Part shown: piece after piece, positions 52,057 through 60,490 of the stretch | How positions within the stretch are numbered: the first letter of the stretch is position 1 | Layout: every line of letters starts with the position of its first letter | Assembly (NCBI GenBank): GCA_013792135.1 | Contig: VMSP01000164.1 | Location: 1 to 64,000 of the forward strand | Reading direction: 5' to 3' | DNA from: Desulfocapsa sp. | GTDB lineage: Bacteria; Desulfobacterota; Desulfobulbia; Desulfobulbales; Desulfocapsaceae | DNA: 64,000 nucleotides | Position numbers and translations under genes: made by a program | The notes under the pieces: model-generated | Told to the model about the DNA's origin: nothing | Database searches by the model: none | Seen by the model: only the letters and a program-made list of their open reading frames with translations

Positions 52057-53265
52057 ATGAATCAGGAAACAACCGAACCAAGTTTTGCCGATCTGTTCCA
52101 GGAAAGTTCATCAAAATCCCTGCGCCGTCTGGAACCAGGCCAGAAAATAACTGCCACCATTGTTGGCCATAGCGGAAACTCGGTCTTTCTTGATGTCGGT
52201 GGTAAAAATGAAGGGATCCTCGAAAGCTCTGAATTAATGAATAAAGAAGGCGAGCTCTCCGCCACCATTGGCGACAAGGTGGAGGTCTATTTTCTCAAGT
52301 CTACCGGTGGCGCACAGCTCTTCACCATCAAGCTGGGTGGTGGAAAAAACACGACCCATCTGGAAGAGGCCTGGCGCAATGCTATTCCGGTTGAAGGCTT
52401 GGTCAAAGAAGAGATCAAGGGTGGTTTTGACATTACCCTTGGCGGCTCAGTACGCGCCTTCTGCCCTTTTTCCCAGATGGGACTGCACCGGGTTGATGAC
52501 GCCGGAGCAGAGTACACTGGCCGCCACATGACCTTCCTCATCACCCGCTTTGAAGAAAATGGCCGCAATATCGTGGTCTCAGCCAGGGCCTTGCTGGAGC
52601 AGGAACGAGAACAGCAGAAAGAAGCCTTGCAGGAAAGCCTTGTGGAAGGTGGCACCGTTCATGGCACCATCAGCTCCATCCGTGACTTCGGAGCCTTCGT
52701 CGATATTGGTGGTGTGGATGGATTGATCCCGATCTCGGAGATCGGCTGGAGCCGCGTGGAGGATATCAAGGAGCACCTTACCGTGGGCCAGGAGGTCACC
52801 GCAGTAATCAAAAAGCTGGATTGGAAGGCAGGACGCATCACCCTGAGCCTCAAAGAAACCCTGCCCAATCCTTGGGATATGGCCCGCGAGAACTTTACCG
52901 AAGGATCAACCCATAGCGGAATTGTAGCCCGCCTGACCACCTTTGGGGCCTTCGTCACCCTCGCCCCCGGCGTTGATGGCCTGATCCATATTTCCAAACT
53001 TGGCGGTGGACGCCGCATCAATCACCCGCGCGAGGTGTTGGAAGAAGGGCAGGAGATTGAGGTCAAGATAGAGGGGATTGACAATGAAACCAGAAAGATC
53101 AGCCTGGCCCCCACCGACTATGTCAGCAGCGAATCCGAAGAAACGGCCGAGAAGGACGAATATAAGAAATTCACTTCAAAGAATAAGCCGGTAAAAAAAC
53201 AGGAAGAGGCTGTCGGCAGCCTGGGAGCCTTGCTCCAGGAAAAACTTAAGAATCTTTCTAAATAA
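52057..53265 (+). CDS. S1-domain RNA-binding protein (RpsA-like)
   Basis: A 402-aa protein with four S1 repeats: about residues 26-96 (ATIVGHSGNSVFLDVGGKNEG), 107-178, 198-268 (GTISSIRDFGAFVDIGGVDGLIP) and 283-355 (GIVARLTTFGAFVTLAPGVDGLIHISKL). The pattern is that of the shorter ribosomal protein S1-like proteins; typical S1 has four to six. The end is acidic/basic and followed by SLGALLQEKLKNLSK. Probably an mRNA-binding translation factor; not certain to be the principal S1. Confidence 0.82.
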   Translation: MNQETTEPSFADLFQESSSKSLRRLEPGQKITATIVGHSGNSVFLDVGGKNEGILESSELMNKEGELSATIGDKVEVYFLKSTGGAQLFTIKLGGGKNTTHLEEAWRNAIPVEGLVKEEIKGGFDITLGGSVRAFCPFSQMGLHRVDDAGAEYTGRHMTFLITRFEENGRNIVVSARALLEQEREQQKEALQESLVEGGTVHGTISSIRDFGAFVDIGGVDGLIPISEIGWSRVEDIKEHLTVGQEVTAVIKKLDWKAGRITLSLKETLPNPWDMARENFTEGSTHSGIVARLTTFGAFVTLAPGVDGLIHISKLGGGRRINHPREVLEEGQEIEVKIEGIDNETRKISLAPTDYVSSESEETAEKDEYKKFTSKNKPVKKQEEAVGSLGALLQEKLKNLSK

Positions 53266-53473
53266 CAATCTTTTTCTCATGTCCTTATAGGCGCACACTA
53301 TCAAATATTATAGTTTTAGTTGAACGACGGTTTAGGTCAAAAGGCAGAGAAAAGAGACTGACAGAAATGATAAGAAGTTCTCAAATATCTGTTGATTTTC
53401 CCTCTGGGGTAGCATAACCTTTTTTAAGGATCCTGCAGCAACAACATCACCCACATCATCAACGGAGGCACCA

Positions 53474-54325
53474 ATGACCATTGCCAAATTCACGCTACTC
53501 GGCCTTACCGCAATCGCACTCCTCTCCTCCTCCTGCGTGGAAACTGGCATGCAGATGGGCAGCCAAAGCGCTAAAACCGTGGCCACAGGCAGTGCCGCAG
53601 GCAGCTCCACCAGTGGTGAAAGTTCTGCCCTGGAAAAATGTGCCGCGCCACTGGGCACCATTTCATTGATCGAAAACCAGTCAGCAGGCTGGTACACAAT
53701 TCTGACCAACGAATACCATCTTCCACCCACCGCCAATCTTCTGCGCCTGCTGATTCAGCAGTCTAACTGCTTTGTGGTGGTGGAAAGAAGCGCGGCCGGG
53801 ATGAATGCCATGTCCCGTGAACGAGCCTTGCAAGAATCCGGCGAGATGCGTCAAGGCAGCAACTTCGGCAAAGGGCAGATGGTCTCCTCCGATTATGCCC
53901 TTTCTCCGGAAATCGTGTTCAGTGAGGACACCGGCGGGATGTCAGGCGCTGTGGGATCAGTTCTTGGCGGGATGATTGGCGGCCATGCCGGCGCTCTTGT
54001 CAGTTCAGCTGGTGTCAACACCAAGACCCGTGAGGCCAGCGCCCTGCTGACCATGATCGATAACCGTTCCAGTGTGCAGATTGCCGCCGCCGAAGGCAGC
54101 GCCTCAAAAACCGATATCGGCGGCTTTGGCAACCTGTTCGGAGGCGCCGGTGGCATCGCAGGTGGGGCAGGACTGAGCGGTTACACCAATACCCCGCAGG
54201 GTAAGGTCATTGCAGCGGCGTTTATGGACGCCTACAACAACATCGTTCGCTCCCTGCGCAACTACAAGGCCCAGGAAGTCAAAGGCGGGTTGGGTAAAGG
54301 CGGTCAGCTAAAAGTAGGCAACTGA
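53474..54325 (+). CDS. CsgG/HfaB-like outer-membrane lipoprotein
   Basis: A 283-aa protein with a lipoprotein signal (LLGLTAIALLSSSC, cut before Cys). The central region has LLRLLIQQSNCFVVVERSAAGMNAM and YALSPEIVFSED, typical of the CsgG family of pore-forming curli or holdfast-type secretion channels. A glycine-rich hydrophobic stretch (GAVGSVLGGMIGGHAG, near residue 157) resembles glycine-zipper insertions. The C-terminus is also glycine-rich. No curli subunit gene adjoins it, so the substrate is unknown. Confidence 0.7.
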   Translation: MTIAKFTLLGLTAIALLSSSCVETGMQMGSQSAKTVATGSAAGSSTSGESSALEKCAAPLGTISLIENQSAGWYTILTNEYHLPPTANLLRLLIQQSNCFVVVERSAAGMNAMSRERALQESGEMRQGSNFGKGQMVSSDYALSPEIVFSEDTGGMSGAVGSVLGGMIGGHAGALVSSAGVNTKTREASALLTMIDNRSSVQIAAAEGSASKTDIGGFGNLFGGAGGIAGGAGLSGYTNTPQGKVIAAAFMDAYNNIVRSLRNYKAQEVKGGLGKGGQLKVGN

Positions 54326-54349
54326 GACCAGAAGCTACCTCCACATGAA

Positions 54350-54407
54350 ACCGCGCCCTGCAATCAATCGATATTAATAAAAAAAATCATTGATTGCAGG
54401 GCGCGGT
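54350..54407. terminator. Long 19-bp perfect inverted repeat
   Basis: Arms 54350-54368 and 54389-54407 pair perfectly around a 20-nt AT-rich loop. It lies between the convergent stops of the CsgG-like and rlmB genes. It is likely a bidirectional terminator although no T-run follows on either side. Confidence 0.6.
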
Positions 54408-54463
54408 CAGAAATCAAAACACAAACTGACTTTACAAAATTATAGACAACAGTACCAAACTGC

Positions 54464-55267
54464 TTAACTGATTCTCTGGCGAAGCATCTCAAACATAATC
54501 ACTCCAGCGGCCACAGAGCTGTTGAGGGAATCCAGACTTCCCTCCATGGGAATGGAGATCAGCACATCGCACTGCTGACGCACTAGGGGCCTGATCCCCT
54601 GTCCCTCACTGCCGACAACCACACAGACCGGAAGATTAAAATCTGTCTTATAGATTGACTGGGCAGCTTCATCTTTTACCGCCCCGAAGATCCAGGCCCC
54701 GGCCTTCTTTAATTTCTGCAGGGCAGTGGCCAGATTAACCACCTGACAGATATCAATATGGGAAATGGCCCCGGCTGAGGATTTGGCCGCGATCCCACCC
54801 AGAGGGGCGGAACGCTCTCTGGTGATCAAAACCCCACCAATACCTGCGGCATGGGCTGAACGGATAATTGCTCCCAGATTATGAGGGTCCTGCATGGAAT
54901 CGAGGACAATCAGACGGGGTGACTCACCTTGTTCAACCTTTGCCGCAAAATTGGCCAGCAGGGTATCAAAGGGGAGTAACGGCACCTGACTGGTCCTGGC
55001 CACCACGCCCTGATGACGGGCCTGGGCCGCATCAGGGCCGGTCAGATGAATCGTAGAGACAAAAGAGAGTTTTATCCCTGCCGCCTTGGCCAGCGCAATA
55101 ATCTCTTCCCGTTTGGCCCCTTTACGATCATTATGAAGGATAACTTCACTGATCCTCTCCGGTTCCTGCTGCAAGGCCTCATAAACGGGATGTGTGCCCC
55201 AGAGCAGATCCTCATCCATACGCAGAGTACGACTTTGCCCAGCTCTCTCAACCTTCTTCTCTTTCAT
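54464..55267 (-). CDS. rlmB: 23S rRNA (guanosine-2'-O-)-methyltransferase RlmB
   Basis: A 267-aa SpoU/TrmH-family 2'-O-methyltransferase. It has an N-terminal substrate-binding part (LWGTHPVYEALQQEPERISEVIL), then the SpoU knot with LDSMQDPHNLGAIIRSAHAAGIGG (key D..QDP.NLGA.IRSA), VVGSEGQGIRPLV and IPMEGSLDSLNSSVAAGVIM (key LNSSVA). All motifs are present. It overlaps gmk by 4 bp. Confidence 0.93.
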   Translation of the reverse strand: MKEKKVERAGQSRTLRMDEDLLWGTHPVYEALQQEPERISEVILHNDRKGAKREEIIALAKAAGIKLSFVSTIHLTGPDAAQARHQGVVARTSQVPLLPFDTLLANFAAKVEQGESPRLIVLDSMQDPHNLGAIIRSAHAAGIGGVLITRERSAPLGGIAAKSSAGAISHIDICQVVNLATALQKLKKAGAWIFGAVKDEAAQSIYKTDFNLPVCVVVGSEGQGIRPLVRQQCDVLISIPMEGSLDSLNSSVAAGVIMFEMLRQRIS

Positions 55268-55878
55268 AGTTCACCCAGAATCTCGATGGCCTGCCCTGTT
55301 GGCAGACGATGTCCCCGACTGCGCTCGGCAATCACAACAGCTCTCAGGGTATCAATGGCCTGTTCCAGACGATCATTGACAATCAGATACTCATAATCAA
55401 GCACTGCCTGCATTTCTACCCTGGCATTCTTCAATCTGAGGAGAATCGTCTCTTCACTGTCGGTTCCCCGACCACGCAGACGTCGTTCAAGCTCCTGCAA
55501 AGAAGGTGGGGTAATAAAGAGTGAGGCAGCGGGGATGGCCGCAGATTTTCGCAAAATTTCAGCACCCTGGACATCTATATCAAGGATAACATCCACCCCT
55601 GTTGCCAGTTGGGCAAGCAGTGCCGGTCTGCTGGTTCCATAGAGATTGCCATGGACCTCGGCCCATTCCAGAAAAGTGCCTTGCTCCCCCATGGCCTCAA
55701 ACTGGTCACGGCTGACGAAATGATAATCAACCCCATCCAGTTCACCTGCCCGGGGCAGCCGGGTGGTATGGGAAACAGAGAAGGCCAGACCTGGCAGGTC
55801 CGCCATCACCCTCTTCAACAATGTGGTCTTGCCAGCACCTGATGGAGCTGACAGTATAAACAATTTTCCAGTGGTCAT
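55264..55878 (-). CDS. gmk: Guanylate kinase
   Basis: A 204-aa enzyme phosphorylating GMP. It has the P-loop LSAPSGAGKTTLLKRV (residues 9-24) and the GMP-binding HTTRLPRAGELDGVDYHF. The later VILDIDVQGA and the lid region RLRGRGTDSEETI follow. Its start codon overlaps the remA stop by one base (TAATG), so translation is coupled. Confidence 0.96.
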   Translation of the reverse strand: MTTGKLFILSAPSGAGKTTLLKRVMADLPGLAFSVSHTTRLPRAGELDGVDYHFVSRDQFEAMGEQGTFLEWAEVHGNLYGTSRPALLAQLATGVDVILDIDVQGAEILRKSAAIPAASLFITPPSLQELERRLRGRGTDSEETILLRLKNARVEMQAVLDYEYLIVNDRLEQAIDTLRAVVIAERSRGHRLPTGQAIEILGEL

Positions 55879-56174
55879 TACTTGTCCTGTTTTTCCTGTT
55901 TCTGTGGCTGTTGATATTCTGCAAGATGATACTCAACCTCCAGCGCCGCCAGACGCTGACCAATGGTATCAGGCTGCACCGAAGAGAGAATCAGATGATT
56001 CGAATCCATAACCAGCATGGAACGAGTCCTTCTTCCCTCCGTCACATCAATCAGTTTCCCCTCTTGTTTTGCCAGTTCTTTCAACTTCCTGGATGGTGAA
56101 GATCCGGCATTAATCACGGCAATAATCCGCTCAATAGCAACAGTATTGCCAAAACCAATATTTAAAAGTTTCAT
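55878..56174 (-). CDS. remA: RemA/DUF370 family regulator
   Basis: A 98-aa protein whose N-terminal two-thirds match RemA/DUF370 (LLNIGFGNTVAIERIIAVINAGSSPSRKL, then GKLIDVTEGRRTRSMLVMDSNHLILSSVQPDTI; key SSP and TEGRR.R). In Bacillus RemA activates biofilm genes as a DNA-binding oligomer; the deltaproteobacterial role is not established. It lies in the common yicC-remA-gmk arrangement. Confidence 0.93.
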   Translation of the reverse strand: MKLLNIGFGNTVAIERIIAVINAGSSPSRKLKELAKQEGKLIDVTEGRRTRSMLVMDSNHLILSSVQPDTIGQRLAALEVEYHLAEYQQPQKQEKQDK

Positions 56175-56207
56175 CGATGGTTACCTTTCATTGAATATTG
56201 TCGCGAA

Positions 56208-57089
56208 CTATTCAATATTCTGAATCTGTTCCCGCATCTTCTCCAGTTCACTCTTCAACTCAACTGCGAGATAGGCGATGGCCACGTCATTAATCTTAGA
56301 GGCAATGGTATTGACCTCCCGCAGAAATTCCTGGAGGAGAAAATCCAGTTTTCTGCCAACGGCCTCCTTCTCGGTCAGAAAGGACTGAAACTGGCCTATA
56401 TGACTTTGCAGTCTGACAATCTCCTCTGTGACATCGGTTTTGTCAGCCAGGATTGCTACCTCCTGGCATAAGCGTTGTTCATCAAGCTGCACATTGCCCA
56501 GCAGTTTCTGCAAGCGATCACCAAGCACCTGTTCTCGCTGCCTGAGAAGTTCCGGAATTCCAGCCTCAATCTTTTCAATCGTCAGGGTAAACACCTGCAA
56601 GCGCGCCGACAGATCCTGGACCATGACGGCTCCTTCTTGCTGGCGCATGGTTTCACAAGAGACCAGAGCCTGGTCAAGGGCCTGTTCCAGATGCGGCCAG
56701 ACAGCCTCCATATCTTCACCTTGCTGTTCCTGAACCAGAACCTCGGGACGAGAAGCCACAAAGGCCAGATCAGGTGTCGTCTCCCTGCACAGTTCCTGGG
56801 CAATCTGCTCCATGGCAAGTTTATAGGCCCTGACCAGTTCCATATTCACATGCATCTTCACCAGATCAGAAGAATCACCGCTCACAGCCAGTAGCAGATC
56901 AACGCGACCCCGCTGGTGAAAACCGCTCACCTTTTTCCGGATCCGCTCCTCGAGCGCAGCATACCCCTGTGGCATCTTAATCTTCAGGTCAAGATATCGA
57001 TTATTTACACAACGCAGTTCCGCCATCCACACCTGTCCGCCAGAGGCAAGCTCACCCCGACCAAAACCGGTCATACTCTTACAGGCCAT
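56208..57089 (-). CDS. YicC family endoribonuclease
   Basis: A 293-aa protein of the YicC/YloC family. It starts MACKSMTGFGRGE (key SMTGFGR) and has WMAELRCVNNRYLDLKIKMP, with a C-terminal DUF1732 region (EVAILADKTDVTEEIVRLQSHI, GRKLDFLLQEFLREVNTIASK). Members have been shown to be RNases. It is 33 bp upstream of remA and 18 bp downstream of the heptose kinase gene, on one strand. Confidence 0.93.
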   Translation of the reverse strand: MACKSMTGFGRGELASGGQVWMAELRCVNNRYLDLKIKMPQGYAALEERIRKKVSGFHQRGRVDLLLAVSGDSSDLVKMHVNMELVRAYKLAMEQIAQELCRETTPDLAFVASRPEVLVQEQQGEDMEAVWPHLEQALDQALVSCETMRQQEGAVMVQDLSARLQVFTLTIEKIEAGIPELLRQREQVLGDRLQKLLGNVQLDEQRLCQEVAILADKTDVTEEIVRLQSHIGQFQSFLTEKEAVGRKLDFLLQEFLREVNTIASKINDVAIAYLAVELKSELEKMREQIQNIE

Positions 57090-57107
57090 TATTCCCCCAT
57101 TCCTCTT

Positions 57108-58106
57108 TTAAAGCTGCTCTCCTTTGAGCTCAGCCAGAATCTCTGCACTGCTCACCGTTGCCGTTCCGATTTTGCCAACCACAATCCCCGCCGCCACATT
57201 GGCAAGGGTTGCCGCCTCGGTAAAAGAAGCCCCGACCGCGAGACCAAGGGCCAGGGTGGCAATCACTGTATCACCAGCACCAGTTACATCAAAAACCTCA
57301 CGGGCCATGGTGGGAATGGTAACGATATCCTGTCCGCTCTCCAGCAAGGACATCCCAGCCTCTCCACGGGTGATGAGCACAGCCTCACAGGAAAATTTAG
57401 TTCGCAGGATTTCTGCCGCCTGAACCAAGTCCTGATCACTTGTGATCTGCAAGCCTGTTATCTTTTCAGCCTCCAGATGATTAGGGGTAATAATGGTTGC
57501 CCCTTTAAACCTGTCTGGCTGATCAGGTTTTGGATCCACGACCACCGGAATCCTGCGGCCACATTCCTGCTCCACCTCACGCACCTTTTGCAGCAGATGG
57601 CTCATCAAGGGTTGTGAAATAACTCCCTTATAATAATCAGAGATGATAACCACATCAAAATCAGCAAGATTCTTGTCAATAAAATCTAGCATGGCAGCAA
57701 TGGTCTGCTCTGAAGGGATGCCGGACTGCTCACGGTCAAAACGGACGACCTGCTGTCCTTGGGCAACCACACGGGTCTTGACAGTAGTCGGCCTCTTTCC
57801 CTGCACCAGGCCTTGACTCGAGGCTCCAAGATCTGTCAGCAGTTGTTGCAGTCGGCCACCCATCTCATCATTGCCGATAATTCCGCAGAGTACAGCCTTG
57901 CCCCCAAGGGAATAAATATTATGCAGGACATTGGCGCCACCGCCCAGCAACATCTCTTCTCTGGTTACATTCACCACCGGCACCGGGGCCTCTGGCGAGA
58001 TTCTGCTGACCGTTCCCCAGATAAAATGATCAACAATAATATCGCCAATAACCAGGATTCTGGTTCCGGCAAACTGTGGTACATATTTAACTAGATGGGT
58101 ATTCAT
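57108..58106 (-). CDS. hldE1: D-glycero-beta-D-manno-heptose-7-phosphate kinase (HldE N-terminal type)
   Basis: A 332-aa PfkB-family sugar kinase of ADP-heptose synthesis for LPS core. Signature parts are ILVIGDIIVDHFIWGTVSRISPEAPVPVV (key DxxxDxxxxG, with VSRISPEAPVP), LLGGGANVLHNIYSLGG and the ATP/anion hole DVTGAGDTVIATLALGLA. The adenylyltransferase domain fused in E. coli HldE is absent, so it is the RfaE1 form. It overlaps the DUF3786 gene by 4 bp. Confidence 0.92.
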   Translation of the reverse strand: MNTHLVKYVPQFAGTRILVIGDIIVDHFIWGTVSRISPEAPVPVVNVTREEMLLGGGANVLHNIYSLGGKAVLCGIIGNDEMGGRLQQLLTDLGASSQGLVQGKRPTTVKTRVVAQGQQVVRFDREQSGIPSEQTIAAMLDFIDKNLADFDVVIISDYYKGVISQPLMSHLLQKVREVEQECGRRIPVVVDPKPDQPDRFKGATIITPNHLEAEKITGLQITSDQDLVQAAEILRTKFSCEAVLITRGEAGMSLLESGQDIVTIPTMAREVFDVTGAGDTVIATLALGLAVGASFTEAATLANVAAGIVVGKIGTATVSSAEILAELKGEQL

Positions 58107-58999
58107 CCACTCAACTCCACTAAACGTTCGGCCATCCGCTCCGAGGCAAAAACCAGCGACTCTATATCCAGGACACTCAACACATTTTGATCATAGAGGA
58201 CCTTGACTCTGGAAGGAAAACCGTCTTCCAGATCTTCATCCCAGAAAAGCATAACAATAAGCAAACGCGGCAGCACTGCTACCTGAAAGGCAGCAGTGCA
58301 ACTCTGCTCCAAGTCATCTCTTGCCACCGTATCAAGCCTGCCGGCACATTCCCTGAGCAAGGCCTCTCTCCCACAAAAATGGCTGGCAATACGCTCCTCA
58401 CAATAAACCCTGAGGGTACGCACCTTAGCAATGGAGTTAGGCAAAGACTCCATTCCCACCCATTCACCAGAACTGGCATTTCCACCGCCATAATAAACAT
58501 AATTATACAAGAGAATCTGATCACGGGGATCCTCAACCTCTTTTCCACCAAAGAATACGCCCTCACTGGAGAGGGTAACATCATGTCCAAGATAGCGAAA
58601 ATGTAACGAGTTTGCCTCCACTCCCGACCAATCACATCCAAGATTGGACGCAATAGCAGAAAAATCCATCTCTCTGACTTTACCTTTCAAGTGGGTCACC
58701 AGGGCCATATCTTTTTCATCCTGAAGCCCGGCGACACCAGATAGCCCACCACTCCCGTGGTCGGTCACGGTAAAATCATCACCAAGACGTTTCAAATCGA
58801 CATAGGGACACTTCCCGGGATTTTCTCCACCTTTGCTCACTGCTGCAGCAAATGCCAGACAGGCGGCATAACCACATTCCCCGCAATTCGTCCTCGGGGT
58901 AAACTTTATAAATTCCAGGGGTTGCAATTCGTTAGATAAAGAGTCTGTACCCCAATGGCATCCCGTTGGGAGTATTAATTTTAAGATGGAAAGGAACAA
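58103..58999 (-). CDS. DUF3786 protein with N-terminal Fe4 cluster domain
   Basis: A 298-aa protein. The start is a TTG at 58999 with a nearby GGGAG; no better ATG exists in frame. Residues about 30-75 form a 4Fe-4S 'Fe4' domain (TNCGECGYAACLAFAAAVSKG, then GKCPYVD; cysteine spacing C-x2-C-x4-C-x16-C) as in corrinoid/Fe-S proteins. The rest is DUF3786 (LRVYCEERIASHFCGREALL and VLPRLLIVMLFWDEDLEDGFPSRVKVLYD). Function unknown; common in sulfate reducers. Confidence 0.85.
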   Translation of the reverse strand: MFLSILKLILPTGCHWGTDSLSNELQPLEFIKFTPRTNCGECGYAACLAFAAAVSKGGENPGKCPYVDLKRLGDDFTVTDHGSGGLSGVAGLQDEKDMALVTHLKGKVREMDFSAIASNLGCDWSGVEANSLHFRYLGHDVTLSSEGVFFGGKEVEDPRDQILLYNYVYYGGGNASSGEWVGMESLPNSIAKVRTLRVYCEERIASHFCGREALLRECAGRLDTVARDDLEQSCTAAFQVAVLPRLLIVMLFWDEDLEDGFPSRVKVLYDQNVLSVLDIESLVFASERMAERLVELSG

Positions 59000-59064
59000 A
59001 GATCTCCCTTCCTTAATTCAAGGTTTGTACAAGCCTGACGAACTCATAAGGCAGAAGCAGCAAC

Positions 59065-59114
59065 AAAAAAACGATGCAAAAGGCTTTATTTCCCTTGGCA
59101 TCGTTTTTTTTTTT
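59065..59114 (-). terminator. Bidirectional rho-independent terminator
   Basis: The stem ACGATGC (59071-59077) pairs with GCATCGT (59098-59104), extended by an A-run on one side and a run of ten T on the other. On the minus strand it terminates ompH with a seven-T run. Confidence 0.75.
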
Positions 59115-59156
59115 GCACACATACAACTGTGCCCAGCTATACATATATCGAAAGAA

Positions 59157-59693
59157 TTATTTCCTCATTGCCTGATCAAGGGCCTTGGTTAAATCAGCGC
59201 TGATATCAATGGCACTATTAGCATACAAAACACCAATTTTGGAATCAAGGATTACAGTGTAACCGTTTTTCTTGCCATAGGCCTCAACTACGGACTGCAA
59301 GGTCTTCAAGATCGGCTCAAGTTCTTTATCCTGCAACTGCTTGAGCTCAAAACGGGCATCCTCGGTCTTCGCCTGATATTCACGTCCCTTTTTCTGATAC
59401 TCACGAACCTGGGCCTCTTTCTTCTCAGCGCTCCAGGCTGAACTCTTTTTTTCAATCTCCTGTTGCATAGCAGTCAAGGCGTTCTCATCGTTCTGGAACT
59501 TTCCTTTAAGCTCCTTGGCCTTTGTCTCAAACAAATTTTTGGCAGATTTTCCAGATACAGAATCAAGAAGCACCTTCTGAACATTCATCACGCCTATTTT
59601 GAGCTCTGCAGCACTGGCAACAGAGATGTTCTGGCCACCAAAACTGACCATAACAAATAATAATACGGTAAAAACCAAAGGCCTTAACATCAT
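59157..59693 (-). CDS. OmpH/Skp family periplasmic chaperone
   Basis: A 178-aa protein starting at the ATG at 59693, preceded by GAGAGG at good spacing. Signal peptide MMLRPLVFTVLLFVMVSFGG, cut near VASA-AELKIG. The mature start LKIGVMNVQKVLLDSVSG matches OmpH. The long alpha-helical region (about 60-130, AMQQEIEKKSSAWSAEKKEAQ) would form the coiled-coil tentacles of Skp. It is 24 bases after pal on the same strand and ends at a clear terminator. Confidence 0.9.
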   Translation of the reverse strand: MMLRPLVFTVLLFVMVSFGGQNISVASAAELKIGVMNVQKVLLDSVSGKSAKNLFETKAKELKGKFQNDENALTAMQQEIEKKSSAWSAEKKEAQVREYQKKGREYQAKTEDARFELKQLQDKELEPILKTLQSVVEAYGKKNGYTVILDSKIGVLYANSAIDISADLTKALDQAMRK

Positions 59694-59731
59694 TTTATTT
59701 CCTCTCATATTTTCCCAACCTATCTGAATTT

Positions 59732-60238
59732 TTATTTAACGATGACAAAATCAGCACGCCTGTTCTGAGCCCAGGACAACTCATCATGCCCTTGTAACAA
59801 AAGCTGCTCCGCACCATAACTGATGGTGGTCATATTTGCTTTTGCAACACCTCTATCAGCAAGATACTTCTCAGCACTGAGGGCACGACGTTCACCAAGT
59901 GCCATATTATATTCCTGAGTACCACGTGGGTCACAGTTTCCTTCAATCCTGACAGAAACAGATTTTGCTTTCAGAAACTCAGCATTTCCATCCATACGGG
60001 CAATCTGATCCTGACGAACAGCAGAGGAATCAAAATCAAAATAAAGTGGTACCATGGGCCCTGAGGTACGGCCTTCCATAATACCAATCGGCTCTGAATC
60101 AAGAGATTCCTGAGCTCCCATGGCACCTTCCTGTCCGCCCTTCATCTCCTCACCTGTTTTTCCCTTGTCAGCACAACCAACCAGAGTCAACATCAACAAA
60201 CCCAGAACAACCGACAATACATTCTGCATCCTGCTCAT
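59732..60238 (-). CDS. pal: Peptidoglycan-associated lipoprotein Pal (OmpA-like)
   Basis: A 168-aa lipoprotein. The start at the ATG at 60238 gives MSRMQNVLSVVLGLLMLTLVGC with a lipobox LVGC. The OmpA-type domain (about residues 65-165) has YFDFDSSAVRQDQ, IEGNCDPRGTQEYNMALGERRALSA (key NCDPRGT..YN..LG.RRA) and GYGAEQLL-type peptidoglycan-binding residues ending in NRRADF. It anchors the outer membrane to peptidoglycan in the Tol-Pal system; no tol genes are adjacent. Confidence 0.92.
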   Translation of the reverse strand: MSRMQNVLSVVLGLLMLTLVGCADKGKTGEEMKGGQEGAMGAQESLDSEPIGIMEGRTSGPMVPLYFDFDSSAVRQDQIARMDGNAEFLKAKSVSVRIEGNCDPRGTQEYNMALGERRALSAEKYLADRGVAKANMTTISYGAEQLLLQGHDELSWAQNRRADFVIVK

Positions 60239-60490
60239 CACACGCACCTTCAATACGACAATTTATTATTTTTATGCCCTAGGACAGGGCTCCTCTTACT
60301 ATAGAGGCGACTATACACCTCCTTTATAAAAAAGGAAATGCTCTTCATGATGATTTTTTTAAAACCCAACCGTTTTTGCTTGAAAAAAATGGCCTACACA
60401 TCTACATATACATATTTATAAATATCTTTCAAAAATAGGCCCCTGCAGTATTTGTCTAAATTCAACACGTTACATGTCTGACAACAAACC

